Shown here: positions 8,363 through 18,356 of the stretch, one piece after another
How the letters are laid out: every line of letters begins with the position of its first letter
Position numbering within the stretch: position 1 is the first letter of the stretch
DNA from: Kribbella qitaiheensis
GTDB taxonomy: Bacteria > Actinomycetota > Actinomycetes > Propionibacteriales > Kribbellaceae
Length of the DNA: 64,000 bases
Assembly: GCF_014217565.1 (NCBI RefSeq)
Contig: NZ_CP043661.1
Location: 2,604,001-2,668,000 of the forward strand
Reading direction: 5' to 3'
Program-made: the position numbers and the translations under genes
Notes under the pieces: model-generated
What the model saw: only the letters and a program-made list of their open reading frames with translations
Told to the model about the DNA's origin: nothing
Databases searched by the model: none

Positions 8363-10229
8363 TCAACTCGGCGTGTGTGACCTGTCACTGTCGTCCAGCA
8401 ATGCCTGTACTTCGTCCGCCCGGGCCGACCGGTAGCGCCGGTAGATCGCCAGCGCCTGCTGCCACTCGATCCGGGCCTGGCCGGGGCGGCCGGCGGCTTC
8501 GTGCAGACGGCCCAGGCCGACCCTGGCGGCGGCCTCCGAGTCCCACAGTTCGCGGTCGATCGCCAGCCTGAGCGATTCCTCGTAGGCCTCGGCCGCCTCG
8601 TCGAACCGCTCGAAGGTCACCATCAGCCGTCCGAGCAGGCCGAGGATCTCCGCGATCATCATCTCCTTGTTCTCTTCGCGGTAGATGGCCAGCGAATCCC
8701 GGTAGTACGGCTCCGCCGCCGCGAACCGGCCGGACTCTTCGAGCGACTCGCCGACCACCCGGTACCGCATCCCCAGCTCGCGACGCGGCGGATCGCTTTC
8801 CCTGAGCGAGGAGATCGACCGGTCGAAGGCGATCGTCTGAGCCGCGTGGTCGCCCTCCTTGCCCGCGACCATTCCGAGCACCAGCGACGCCCACGACTCG
8901 AGCCGGGCGCCGGGCTCGGTGCCGATCAGCCGCTCGGTGATCGCCTTGGCCGCCGCGAACTGGTTCGACCGTTCGAGCGCGTGCGCCAGGTTCAGCAGGC
9001 AGGCCCGCTCGAAGTCGAGGTCCCCGATCGCAGCGGCCATCGGGACCGCCCGGCCGAGATGCGCCGCGGCCGCGGCGGACTCCTCCAACTCGCCGTAGAC
9101 GAGGCCGAGGTCGTAGTGGATCATCGCGGCGGCCACGTGGTCGTCCCCGTCGGTGAGCACCCGGATCGCCGCTTCGCCGATCTCCCGCCACTCGACCCAG
9201 CGCCGCCGCGAAAGCCCGAACGCGTTCATCCCGGCCGCGATCCGGACTACCGTCAGCCGCTCCGCGGCGGAGCCGGTTTCGGCCATCCGCACCGCGGTCA
9301 CCAGGTTCGCCCGGTCGGCATCGAGCAACTCGATCGCCTGGTCTGCCTCGGCGAGGTCCTTGGCCGGCTCCGACCACTCCGGTTCACGCCAGTTCTGGGT
9401 CAGCTCACCAGGCTCGGACAACTCGTCGATCCGCCAGAGCAAGGCCAGATACGCACCGAGAACCCGGTCGCGAACAGCCTGTACGCCAGACTCCCCCAGC
9501 TCCGTCCCGGCCGTCTCCCTGCCGACGGCCCGGACCAGATCGTGCAACCGGTACCGGTGCAGCGCGGGCGTCTCCAGCAGGTGGACGTCGACCAGGTGCT
9601 CGATCGCGTCCTCGGCCTCGCGGAGCCCGATGCCGAGGGCCGCGGCCGCTATCCGCAGCGAGAACTCGGTGCCCGGCAGGACGGAAATCACCGTGAAAGC
9701 CCGGGCTGCCGTCTGTGCCAGCTGCCGCGGATCCGCGGCCAGTGCGTCCACCGAGAGCTTGATGCTGCCCCGGACTCCCTTGTCGTCGGCCGACAGGACG
9801 GCCAACCGGGCTCCTTCGCTGCCGGGCTCCTTCGCCAGCTCCTCGACGGACCCGTCCGGACGTCCGGCCAGATAGCTTCCAGCGATCCGGACTGCCAGCG
9901 GCAACCCTCCACACAGCTCGGCGACGGCACGAGCGGCATCCAGCTCCCGCTCGATCCGGCCGTCGCCGACCACGGCCGCGAGCAGCTGGACGGTGATCCA
10001 CCGACACCGTCGACGGACGGGCCAGCAACTGAAGCTGCTGCATCTCCTGGTCGGCCAGGCTCAGCGCAGCCGACAGCTGCTCGATCGTGGCCGGGCGCGG
10101 CCGGAGCCGTCGGCCGCCTTCGAGGGCACGGATGCCCTCCACGCTGAGGCCGGCCTGGTCGGCCAGCGCTTCCTGGGTCAGGCCGGCCTCTACCCGCCAC
10201 TCCCGGATCAGTTCGGCAACGGTCGACAT
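8363..10229 (-). pseudogene. XRE-HTH / NB-ARC / TPR regulator remnant lacking the P-loop
   Basis: The ATG at 10229 opens an XRE helix-turn-helix (LTQEALADQAGLSVEGIRAL). The coding signal then leaves that frame near 10000-10020 and resumes in another, at LLAAVVGDGRIEREL followed by AELCGGLPLAVRIAG, the late part of an NB-ARC domain. Winged-helix and TPR regions then run intact to 8363. Against the paralogue at 11640-14010, about 170-190 residues, including Walker A and Walker B, are missing at the junction. This is an internal deletion with a frame change, not a one-base slip, and the ATPase switch cannot work. It begins 20 bases after the mshB stop on the same strand. Confidence 0.78.
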
Positions 10230-10249
10230 GGTCGCGGTCGCGTCGTCGG

Positions 10250-11158
10250 TCAGATTCCGGCGAACAGGTCGTTTTCCTTGCCGTCCGGGCCCGGGGCGGC
10301 CGTGCCCTTGACCAGCCGGTAGTGCTCGCTGGCCCAGATCTGGTTTCCGTTGTTGTTGGACAGCGCGAAGAAGGGTCCGTCGACGGTGATCTGGGTGGCG
10401 TGCGCCTTCATCGCGTTCATCTTGCGGTCGACGTAGGCCTCGCCGTCGATCACACAGTCGATCAACCGGTCAGGGGTGATCATCGGATACTCGCCTTCGG
10501 GGTCCATCCCCTCGAAGGTGGTGGTGTCGCCGGCCTCGCGAAGCCTGCGCAGGCTGTCCCGGAAGCTGTCCTCCGACATCGCCATCCAGTAGATCTTCGC
10601 GATGTCCCACGCCTCGCCCAGATCCTGCCGGTACGACGGGGCGGCGGCCAGAGCGGCCGCGTAGGTGGCGACGCGGTGCGCCTGGACGTGGTCCGGGTGC
10701 CCGTAGTTGCCGTACTCGTCGTAGGTGACCAGGACCTGCGGACGGAGCTCGCGGATGATCGGGACCAGGTCGTTCGCCGCGGCGACCAGGTCGGCCCGCC
10801 AGAAGCTGTCCGGCCGGGTTTCCGGCGGGGCCGCCGCGTTGCCCTGGTCGTTGTAGATCATCCCGGTGTCGCGGTACTTGCCTTCGCCACCGAGGAACCG
10901 GTAATCGGTCACACCGAGCTCGTCCATCGCGGCGGCCAGCTCGCCGACGCGGTGTTTGCCGAGCTGGTCGGTCCGGTCGGCGGCCAGCTCGGCCAGCTCC
11001 GGCACCAGCACCTCGCCTTCCTCGCCGAGGGTGCAGGTGACCAGGGTGACGTGGGCGCCTTCGTCCACATAGCGGGCCATCGTGGCCCCGTTGTTGATCG
11101 TCTCGTCGTCGGGATGGGCATGCACCAGCAGCAGCCGGCGGTCGGGAAGCTCGCTCAT
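10250..11158 (-). CDS. mshB: N-acetyl-1-D-myo-inositol-2-amino-2-deoxy-alpha-D-glucopyranoside deacetylase
   Basis: This zinc enzyme removes the acetyl group from GlcNAc-inositol in mycothiol synthesis. The 302-residue product has the LmbE/PIG-L signature VHAHPDDET: His15 and Asp18 are the expected metal ligands, Asp17 the catalytic base, and His154 in YGHPDH the third ligand. Length and overall sequence match actinobacterial MshB. Its presence supports an actinobacterial host that uses mycothiol as its main thiol. ATG 11158 is the start. Confidence 0.95.
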   Translation of the reverse strand: MSELPDRRLLLVHAHPDDETINNGATMARYVDEGAHVTLVTCTLGEEGEVLVPELAELAADRTDQLGKHRVGELAAAMDELGVTDYRFLGGEGKYRDTGMIYNDQGNAAAPPETRPDSFWRADLVAAANDLVPIIRELRPQVLVTYDEYGNYGHPDHVQAHRVATYAAALAAAPSYRQDLGEAWDIAKIYWMAMSEDSFRDSLRRLREAGDTTTFEGMDPEGEYPMITPDRLIDCVIDGEAYVDRKMNAMKAHATQITVDGPFFALSNNNGNQIWASEHYRLVKGTAAPGPDGKENDLFAGI

Positions 11159-11225
11159 GCGGCCAGCCTACGTCGCGGCGCAGACAGTCCTCAGCGGCCG
11201 TAGCGCGCCCGCCGGCTGCTGGATC

Positions 11226-11522
11226 TCAGCCGAAGCGGCGCACCAGCAAGCAGCCTGCCTGGAACCTCGAACGAGCTCCGAGCCCGGCGATCAGCGAGCT
11301 GATCTCGGCCCGGACGGTCCGTAGTGAAAGGCCCAGCTGCCGCGCGATCGCGGCGTCCTTGGCACCGGTCGCCATCAGCCTGCCGACCAGTACCTGACGG
11401 TTGGTCAGCTCGCTCGCGGCGGCCGCGCTCCGGCGGCGCGATCCCAGTTCGTAGACCTCACAGACGACCTCCGGCGCGAAATCCTCGATCCGCACCGCAG
11501 GGACAGCCTGGTAAACCGACAT
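11226..11522 (-). CDS. Small stand-alone LuxR-type helix-turn-helix protein
   Basis: The product is 98 residues. About 35 N-terminal residues of no recognised domain are followed by a LuxR/FixJ-type HTH: LTNRQVLVGRLMATGAKDAA, then IARQLGLSLRTVRAEISSLI. I prefer the ATG at 11522 because GGGAGGAG lies about six bases upstream; the ATG at 11528 is too close to that site. No receiver domain precedes it, so it is either a DNA-binding-only regulator or what is left of a larger one. It diverges from the adjacent XRE-NB-ARC gene, and the two may share a regulatory region of about 115 bases. Confidence 0.72.
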   Translation of the reverse strand: MSVYQAVPAVRIEDFAPEVVCEVYELGSRRRSAAAASELTNRQVLVGRLMATGAKDAAIARQLGLSLRTVRAEISSLIAGLGARSRFQAGCLLVRRFG

Positions 11523-11639
11523 CCACATCTCCTCCCCAGTTGTCCAGCAGGCTCAATTCTCGACTGGCCCAGACCGGTCCACCAGGTACAACCCATACAG
11601 TTGACCCATACAAATGCGGTCGAACGAGGGAGTGTGTGG

Positions 11640-14010
11640 GTGGAATCTCAGTTCGCTGCACTGCTCCGGCGCCACCGGACCGCGGCGGGATTCACCCAGG
11701 ACGAGCTGGCCGCCGGCTCCAAGGTGAGCGTCCAGGCGATCAGCACCCTCGAGCGCGGGACGCGGCGCTATCCCCAGCTCGCCACCGTCGACGCCCTCGC
11801 CGACGCGCTGAACCTGGACGACGACCAGCGGGCTGCCCTGGTCTCTGCCGCCTCCCGTCGGGGCAAGGCATCCACGGACCGCCAGCGCCCGCCTCAACCG
11901 GCCAAGACCGCCTCACCCCGGCAGTTGCCGTTCGTGAGCGGTGACTTCACCGGCCGGGTCCGGGAGCTCGCCGACCTCACCGACTACCTGACCAGTGGCA
12001 GCGGCGTTCATGTGGTCGCTATCACCGGCATGGGCGGGATCGGCAAGACCACACTAGCCATCCATACGGCTCATAAACTCGCCGATCACTACAAGGACGG
12101 CCAGCTCTATCTAGATCTGCGCGGCTTCGGCATCGGTCCGCCTCTGGATCCACTGGACGCCCTGACCTACTTGCTGGAGGACCTGGGCGAGGCCCCTAGC
12201 GCAGACCTGGCTACTGCCGCGGGAAGACTCCGTACTGCGCTCGCCTCGCGCCGGCTGGTTCTTCTGCTCGACAACGCCTCCGACCAGGAGCAGGTCCGGC
12301 ACCTTCTGCCCGGCATGGGCGGCTGTGCCGTCATCGTGACCAGCCGGCGGAGCCTGGCCGGGCTCGGCGGTCGCCGGTTCCACTTGGGTGAGCCGCCTCT
12401 GGAGGAGTCGGTGGCGATGCTCCGGCGTATCTCGGAGCGCCCGGACGCGCCGGAGGAGGAGTGTGCCGAGGTAGTGCGGCAGTGTGGCGGCCTGCCGCTG
12501 GCGATCCGGATGGCCGGAGCCAGGCTCGCGTCCCGTCCGGCCCTGGCCGGTCGCGCACCTCGCCGAGCGCCTCGCCGACGGCCGTCGCCGCCTGGACGAG
12601 CTGCAGCTCGACGACTCCGGCGTACGGGCGACGTTGGTGCTGTCCATCGAGCAACTGGCCGGCAGCGACGACCCAGTCGACGTGCAAGCGGTGACGATGT
12701 TCGCCCTGCTCGGTGTGTCCGACTGTGTGGACCTGACCTCGGCATTGGCGGCCGCGTTGTCCAACAGCCCGGAGCCAGAAGCAGTCGTCGTACTAGAGCG
12801 ACTTGTGGACGTGCACCTGCTGAATACGCCGGGCCCTGGACGCTACCGGCTGCACGACCTGGTCCGGGTGGCTGCGCGCGAGCTGGCCGAGCAGATGCTG
12901 ACCAAGGAAGACAGGGCCAAGGCAAGGGCCCGGTGGATCAAACGGCTCTCCGCTGTGGTCTGGAAGGCCAGCGAGTACTCCGGGCATGGAGTCACGCGGG
13001 AAGGCTGGCTCCAGAATGCCTGGCTCGAGGGCGCCGACGACTTGATCAGCCAGGAGGACGTGCTGCTCTGGCTCGACGTAGAGCGATCGAATCTGATCCC
13101 TACTCTCCAACAGGCAGTCGTCGATCAGCCGGACCTCGCAGTACAGCTCGCTGTCGGCATGAACGCGTACTACGCCCTCCGCCGCGCGTGGCTCGAATGG
13201 CTGCAGGCCAACGAGGCCGTACTACGGCTCGCCGCCGATGGCGACGACCGGATCGCCGAAGGACTCGTGCTGCACGACCTGGGTGCGGCGAACGCCGAGC
13301 TGGGCAACTACGACCAGGCGGCCGAACCCTTGCGCCGTGCAATCGATGCAGCCGAGGCCTCTGGCGACGGGAACCTGCAGGCACTCTGCCTGAGCAGTCT
13401 CAGCCACGTCCTTGAACGAACGGGCCGGATAGCGGCCGGCATCCCGTACGCCGAGCGCGCTCGCGAGATCGGGTTGCGACTGGGGATTCCGCCGCGAGCC
13501 GCCTGGGCGTGCCTGGCGCTCGGCATGCTCTATCTGAAGACAGGCGCCACTGAGGACGCCCGACGCCTGTTCAACGAGGCGCTGGAACTCCTGGTCGAGC
13601 CCGGGCAGGAACGGTTCCGCGGCATGGTCGCGCAGAACATCGGCGTCGCCTACCGCGAGGCTGGGCAGTACGACGTCGCCACCGAGGCCCTGCAGGAGTG
13701 CCTCGAGCTCTACCGCACAGCAGGCGCTGCAATCTCTCAGGCAGAGGCGCTGAACGAGCTGGGCAAGCTATGCCTGGCGCAGGGCCGTCATGTCGAGGCA
13801 GTCGAGTACCAGAGTGAGGGCCTGGCGATCGCCGGCCAACACGGTGACTGGCTCTGTGAGGCGGACATCCGCCAAAGCCTCGGTGAGGTTCGCCGCGCAC
13901 AGGGGTTGCTTCCGGAAGCCCGCCGCGAATGGCGCATCGCTCTGTCCATCCACGAGCAACACAACACCCAGGCCGCTTCCCCACTGCGTGAACTGCTCAA
14001 CTCAGCCTGA
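11640..14010 (+). pseudogene. XRE-HTH / NB-ARC / TPR transcriptional regulator, one-base frameshift
   Basis: From GTG 11640 (GAGGGAG just upstream) the protein runs through an XRE helix-turn-helix (FTQDELAAGSKVSVQAISTL), a linker, and an NB-ARC ATPase with P-loop GMGGIGKTTLA at about residues 130-138 and Walker B-like RRLVLLLDNAS. It reaches CGGLPLAIRMAGARLASRP and then loses frame. One extra C in the run 12541-12543 explains this: without it the text reads SRPAWPVAHLAERL, as expected. The other frame then carries winged-helix and TPR repeats to 14010. If the frameshift is a sequencing artefact this is an intact AfsR-like STAND regulator. It overlaps the convergent Nudix gene by nine bases. 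Confidence 0.82.
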
Positions 14011-14388
14011 CTGCAGTTGTTGCCGTAGGACTGGAAGGAACGGCCGGTCGGGCACCAGCCAGTCGAGAGCGTCCAGCTCGTCCGGGCCGACCCATCGGAT
14101 CTCGGCGTGTTCATGCAGAACCGGGTCGCCCGCGAGCAGCTCAGCGAAGTACACGCGCAACAAGTACTTCTCACCGATCGGCTCCTCCAAGCCGAACGAT
14201 TTCCCCACCGACACCTGCAGGCCGAGCTCTTCCTCGAGCTCTCGCTGCCCTGCCGCCTCGTCCGTCTCCCCCACCTCGACCTTGCCGCCGGGGAACTCCC
14301 ACCCACCGTCGGGTCCGCCGCGGCGGGCGACCAGTACCTGTCCGGTCCGGAGCACCGCGACGCCGATCACGATCTGCCTGTCACCCAT
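14002..14388 (-). CDS. Nudix hydrolase (MutT-like)
   Basis: The 128-residue product is the usual size for a MutT-like pyrophosphohydrolase. The Nudix box runs from Gly35 (GGKVEVGETDEAAGQREL then EEELG) and keeps every consensus position, G-x5-E-x7-RE-x2-EE-x-G. The preceding ARRGGPDGGWEFPGG is typical of 8-oxo-dGTP or nucleotide-sugar Nudix enzymes. I chose the ATG at 14388 over an earlier ATG at 14400. The substrate cannot be read from the sequence. Confidence 0.88.
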   Translation of the reverse strand: MGDRQIVIGVAVLRTGQVLVARRGGPDGGWEFPGGKVEVGETDEAAGQRELEEELGLQVSVGKSFGLEEPIGEKYLLRVYFAELLAGDPVLHEHAEIRWVGPDELDALDWLVPDRPFLPVLRQQLQSG

Positions 14389-14454
14389 GCCACCGCCCAT
14401 GGTTGAGCACTGTGCCAGACAGAAACTGTCGGCGTCGCGAGGGATGATGCCGAC

Positions 14455-15082
14455 ATGCCGTTGCAGAACAGGGTGTTGCCTACCCAGGAGATCGTCGCCG
14501 AGCCCGGCCCGCGGTCTGCTGATGGGCAACCGCGGTTCACTGCACAGCGTCGACCGGCAGCTAGGGACGACGCGCTGGCGATCGAAGGCCTGGATCTGCT
14601 GTGTGCTCGATTGGAAGGGCGTGCAACGCGACCCGATGCCACCTGGACGATGGACCGCACTGTTCTTCTTCGATGAAGCCGTCGCACTTGCCGCCGGCCA
14701 CCGTCCCTGCGCCTACTGCCGACGTCGCGACTTCCTCCTGTACGCCGGTGCGTGGGCCGCCGGGCGTGGTCTGGCCGCGCGCCCGCGCGCCGCCGAGATG
14801 GACGCCCAACTCCATCTGGAACGTGTCGAACCACGCACCCGGCACCAGCGCACCACAGTCGCCGAACTGGCCGATCTGCCCGACGGCGCGATGATCAGGT
14901 ACGACGGATCGCCGACACTCGTGCTCGGCGGGAAGCTGCTCCGATGGTCCTGGCAGGGGTACGCCGCAGCCTCAGAAGTGCCCGGTCACCGCGAGGTCGA
15001 AGTACTGACCCCACCCGCGAATCTCGTTGTGCTGAAGGCCGGATTCACTCCATTACTCCACCTGTCGGCCATCGGCAACTGA
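14455..15082 (+). pseudogene. Conserved hypothetical protein, one-base frameshift
   Basis: The frame from ATG 14455 gives MPLQNRVLPTQEIVAEP. The protein then continues in another frame as ARGLLMGNRGSLHS to 15082. Deleting one G at 14506-14507 joins the parts into a protein of about 208 residues. Visible features are CAYCRRRDFLLYAG (a CxxC pair) and a Trp/Lys-rich core, RWRSKAWICCVLDWKG. I recall similar uncharacterised actinobacterial proteins starting MPLQNRVLPTQEIV, but no function is known to me. The gene diverges from the Nudix gene. Confidence 0.65.
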
Positions 15083-15189
15083 GGTAAACCTAAGTAGAAA
15101 CACGCCGTACCGATAGGTCTTCCGTTGTGCGCCGAGCAGGGGCAAAGTGTGCCCATACTTACAGCGACAAAACCATCACTGGAGTCGGT

Positions 15190-15483
15190 ATGGGCGATGG
15201 CAACAGCACTGTGGCAGCAGTGCAGCGTGCTCTAGAGGTGCTGCACACCACAGTCGGAAAGCTCAGCCAGGAGTACGGTGACACCCTCGGCATTCGCCGG
15301 TTGGTGTCGGACGTGGCCAGGCTGAGTGACGACCTGGCAGAACTCGGCCCTCCCGACCCGCATCACAGACCCGGACCTGTTCCGGAGGAACTCGAGGAGA
15401 TCCCCGACGTGGAATACGACGCGTCCATGTGGACCGACGCGGAGCACGAAGGCTTCGGCGCACCTGACCGGCGGGCCCCGTGA
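15190..15483 (+). CDS. Small hypothetical protein upstream of sdhCAB
   Basis: The product is 97 residues, acidic and without membrane segments. An amphipathic helical N-terminal half (STVAAVQRALEVLHTTVGKL, LVSDVARLSDDLAEL) is followed by a Pro/Glu-rich tail. ATG 15190 has GGAG at good spacing; the frame extends upstream to 15127 but without a ribosome-binding site. It ends 79 bases before sdhC and may be co-transcribed with the sdh genes. The function is unknown. Confidence 0.6.
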   Translation: MGDGNSTVAAVQRALEVLHTTVGKLSQEYGDTLGIRRLVSDVARLSDDLAELGPPDPHHRPGPVPEELEEIPDVEYDASMWTDAEHEGFGAPDRRAP

Positions 15484-15560
15484 CCGAGCGGAGCGAGGGC
15501 ACAATCAAGGACAGCGGCTTTTCGGCATCTGAATCCTCCGCAGCGAAGCAAGGACGATTC
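15484..15560 (+). repeat. Spacer element A, in front of sdhC
   Basis: Directly after the upstream stop lies ACCGAGCGGAGCGAGGGC, and just before sdhC lies a second box, AGCGAAGCAAGGACG, whose AGGA also acts as ribosome-binding site. The sdhA-sdhB spacer (18278-18356) has the same two boxes in the same places. Confidence 0.5.
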
Positions 15561-15562
15561 TG

Positions 15563-16363
15563 ATGGCGACGGGAGTGAGCGCGCCTGGGCGCGCGCAGAT
15601 CAAGCAGAAGACACTGCGAACCGACCGTTGGTGGCTGGCGCCGCTGCGGATCGGCGCGATCCTGGGCTTCTTCGTCGTCTATGCGACGGTCCGGATCTTC
15701 ATGAACAAGTACTATTGGGTCGACGCGTACCACTACCTCACCCCGTTGTACTCGCCGTGCGTGACCTCCTCGTGTGTCGAGGGTTCGAGTCACCTGGGGA
15801 CCTGGTTCGGGGCGTTCCCCAAGGTCATCCCGTTCAGCATCATCACGTTCGTCGTCCTGGCCGGCTTCCGCGGTACTTGCTACTACTACCGCAAGGCCGG
15901 CTACCGCTCGCTCTTCTTCGCCCCGTCGGCCTGTGCCGTCCCGGAGCCGCACAAGAAGTACACGGGTGAGCGGAAGTTCCCGCTGGTCGCGCTGAACCTG
16001 CACCGCTACTTCTTCTACGGCGCGCTCGTCTTCGGCCTGCTCAACGTCTACGACGGCACACAGGCCTTCCACGGCAAGGACGGCGGCTTCGGCATCGGCC
16101 TCGGCACGCTGATCATCTGGATCAACCTGGTGATGCTGTGGATGTACACGCTGTCGTGCCACGCCTGCCGGCACATCGTCGGCGGCCGGCTGAAGAACTT
16201 CTCCAAGCACCCGTTGCGCTACCGGTACTGGACCTTCGTGTCGAAGCTGAACCCCAAGCACGGCACGTACGCGATGATCTCGCTCTTCACCGTGATCCTC
16301 ACCGACGCGTACATCATGTCGGTCTCGGCCGGCTGGTTCTCCGATCTGCGCTTCCTTAACTGA
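15563..16363 (+). CDS. sdhC: Succinate dehydrogenase (Sdh1-type) membrane subunit
   Basis: The 266-residue integral membrane subunit has about five hydrophobic segments (about residues 30-47, 85-104, 148-165, 178-197 and 238-255). It anchors SdhAB and passes electrons to menaquinone. Length and Cys/His content match the single-chain anchor of mycobacterial Sdh1 rather than the short SdhC/SdhD pair. Candidate cofactor ligands are Cys66, Cys71, Cys106, Cys124 and the cluster C199-H200-x-C202-x-H204 (SCHACRH). Mycobacterial Sdh1 is reported to hold a Rieske-type cluster in this subunit. ATG 15563 follows an AGGA site. It is the first of three genes, sdhCAB. Confidence 0.88.
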   Translation: MATGVSAPGRAQIKQKTLRTDRWWLAPLRIGAILGFFVVYATVRIFMNKYYWVDAYHYLTPLYSPCVTSSCVEGSSHLGTWFGAFPKVIPFSIITFVVLAGFRGTCYYYRKAGYRSLFFAPSACAVPEPHKKYTGERKFPLVALNLHRYFFYGALVFGLLNVYDGTQAFHGKDGGFGIGLGTLIIWINLVMLWMYTLSCHACRHIVGGRLKNFSKHPLRYRYWTFVSKLNPKHGTYAMISLFTVILTDAYIMSVSAGWFSDLRFLN

Positions 16364-16399
16364 CTAAGCAGTATCAACTGATACGGACCATTCACACTT

Positions 16400-18277
16400 A
16401 TGACTGAGCTGGAACGACACCAATACGACGTCATCGTGATCGGGGCCGGCGGCGCCGGTCTGCGGGCGGCGATCGAGGCCCGCGAGCAGGGCAAGCGCAC
16501 CGCGATCATCTGCAAGTCGCTGTTCGGCAAGGCGCACACCGTGATGGCCGAAGGCGGCTGCGCGGCGGCGATGGGCAACGCGAACTCCAACGACAACTGG
16601 CAGACCCACTACCGCGACACCATGCGCGGCGGGAAGTTCCTGAACAACTGGCGGATGGCCGAGCTGCACGCCCAGGAAGCCCCCGACCGGGTCTGGGAGC
16701 TGGAGTCGTACGGCGCGCTGTTCGACCGCACCCCGGACGGCAAGATCAGCCAGCGCAACTTCGGCGGTCACACCTACCCGCGGCTCGCGCACGTCGGCGA
16801 CCGCACCGGGCTGGAGCTGATCCGCACCCTGCAGCAGAAGATCGTCTCACTGCAGCAGGAGGACTTCGCTGCCACCGGCGACTACGAGGCCAACCTCAAG
16901 GTGTACGCCGAGTGCACGGTCACCGAGCTGCTGAAGGACGGCGAGGCGATCTCCGGCGCCTTCGGGTACTGGCGTGAGTCGGGCCGCTTCATCCTGTTCG
17001 ACGCGCCCGCGGTCATCCTGGCCACCGGCGGCGTCGGCAAGTCGTTCAAGGTCACCTCGAACTCGTGGGAGTACACCGGTGACGGTCACGCCCTCGCGAT
17101 GCGGGCCGGCGCGACGCTGATCAACATGGAGTTCATCCAGTTCCACCCGACCGGCATGGTTTGGCCGCCGTCGGTGAAGGGCATCCTCGTCACCGAGTCG
17201 GTCCGTGGTGACGGCGGTGTGCTGAAGAACTCCGAGGGCAAGCGGTTCATGTTCGACTACGTTCCGGACGTCTTCCGCGCGCAGTACGCGGAGACCGAGG
17301 AAGAGGCCGACCGCTGGTACAAGGATGCCGACAACAACCGGCGTCCCCCGGAACTGCTGCCCCGCGACGAGGTCGCCCGCGCGATCAACTCCGAGGTCAA
17401 GGCCGGCCGCGGTACGCCGCACGGTGGCGTCTTCCTGGACGTGTCGTCGCGACTCCCGGCCGAGGAGATCAAGCGCCGGCTGCCGTCGATGCACCACCAG
17501 TTCAAGGAGCTGGCCGACGTCGACATCACGGCCGAGCCGATGGAGGTCGGACCGACCTGTCACTACGTGATGGGTGGCGTCGAGGTCGACCCCGACACCG
17601 CGTCGTCCGTAGTACCGGGTCTGTTCGCTGCCGGTGAGGTTGCCGGTGGCATGCATGGGTCGAATCGGCTGGGCGGCAACTCGCTGTCCGACCTGCTCGT
17701 CTTCGGGCGCCGGGCCGGCGCCGGCGCGGCCCTGTACGTCGAGTCGCTCGGCGAGAACCGGCCGAAGATCGCCGAAGCCGACATCGACTCGGCGGCGGCC
17801 GAGGCACTCGCGCCGTTCGAGCTCGAGGGTGGCGAGAACCCGTACACGATCCACCAGGAACTGCAGCAGTCGATGAACGACCTGGTCGGCATCATCCGCA
17901 AGGCCGAGGAGATGGAGCAGGCGCTCGCGCGGCTGGCCGAGTTCCGCGGCCGGATCGCGAAGATGACGGTCGAGGGGCACCGCCAGTTCAACCCGGGCTG
18001 GCACCTCGCACTGGACCTGCGCAACATGCTGACCGTGTCGGAGTGCGTCGCGAAGGCGGCGCTGCAGCGCGAGGAGTCCCGCGGCGGTCACACCCGCGAC
18101 GACTTCCCGGGCATGAACGCCGACTGGCGCAAGCTGCTGCTGGTCTGCACGCTGCTGGCCGACGGCGGGGTCAACGTGGTCAAGAAGGACCAGATCCCGA
18201 TGCGCGAGGACCTGCTGGAACTGTTCGAGCTGGACGAGCTGAAGAAGTACCTGACTGAGGAGGAACTGCCGGCATGA
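16400..18277 (+). CDS. sdhA: Succinate dehydrogenase flavoprotein subunit
   Basis: The 625-residue product oxidises succinate to fumarate using covalent FAD. The N-terminal Rossmann motif VIGAGGAGLRAA binds ADP, and KAHTVMAEGGCAAAM places His46 where the covalently flavinylated histidine is expected. EFIQFHPTGM, GGVFLDVSSR and HGSNRLGGNSLSDLLVFGRR are the substrate and FAD contact regions of the family. The C-terminal helical domain is complete. It sits 36 bases after sdhC and is followed by the second spacer element before sdhB. Confidence 0.96.
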   Translation: MTELERHQYDVIVIGAGGAGLRAAIEAREQGKRTAIICKSLFGKAHTVMAEGGCAAAMGNANSNDNWQTHYRDTMRGGKFLNNWRMAELHAQEAPDRVWELESYGALFDRTPDGKISQRNFGGHTYPRLAHVGDRTGLELIRTLQQKIVSLQQEDFAATGDYEANLKVYAECTVTELLKDGEAISGAFGYWRESGRFILFDAPAVILATGGVGKSFKVTSNSWEYTGDGHALAMRAGATLINMEFIQFHPTGMVWPPSVKGILVTESVRGDGGVLKNSEGKRFMFDYVPDVFRAQYAETEEEADRWYKDADNNRRPPELLPRDEVARAINSEVKAGRGTPHGGVFLDVSSRLPAEEIKRRLPSMHHQFKELADVDITAEPMEVGPTCHYVMGGVEVDPDTASSVVPGLFAAGEVAGGMHGSNRLGGNSLSDLLVFGRRAGAGAALYVESLGENRPKIAEADIDSAAAEALAPFELEGGENPYTIHQELQQSMNDLVGIIRKAEEMEQALARLAEFRGRIAKMTVEGHRQFNPGWHLALDLRNMLTVSECVAKAALQREESRGGHTRDDFPGMNADWRKLLLVCTLLADGGVNVVKKDQIPMREDLLELFELDELKKYLTEEELPA

Positions 18278-18356
18278 TGACCGAGCGAAGCGAGGGCATC
18301 GAACAGTGCAGCCTACTTTGTAGCTCAGCGGCATCCGGAGCGAAGCGAGGACGCCG
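18278..18356 (+). repeat. Spacer element B, in front of sdhB
   Basis: Box 1, ACCGAGCGAAGCGAGGGC, directly follows the sdhA stop. Box 2, AGCGAAGCGAGGACG, ends six bases before the sdhB ATG and supplies its ribosome-binding site. Compare 15484-15560. Confidence 0.5.

Noticed and set aside
14107..14406. 99-codon frame opposite the Nudix gene
   Set aside because: The minus strand has a complete Nudix box, so the plus frame is a shadow.
16847..18334. 495-codon minus-strand frame
   Set aside because: It is the complement of sdhA, which has full family motifs.
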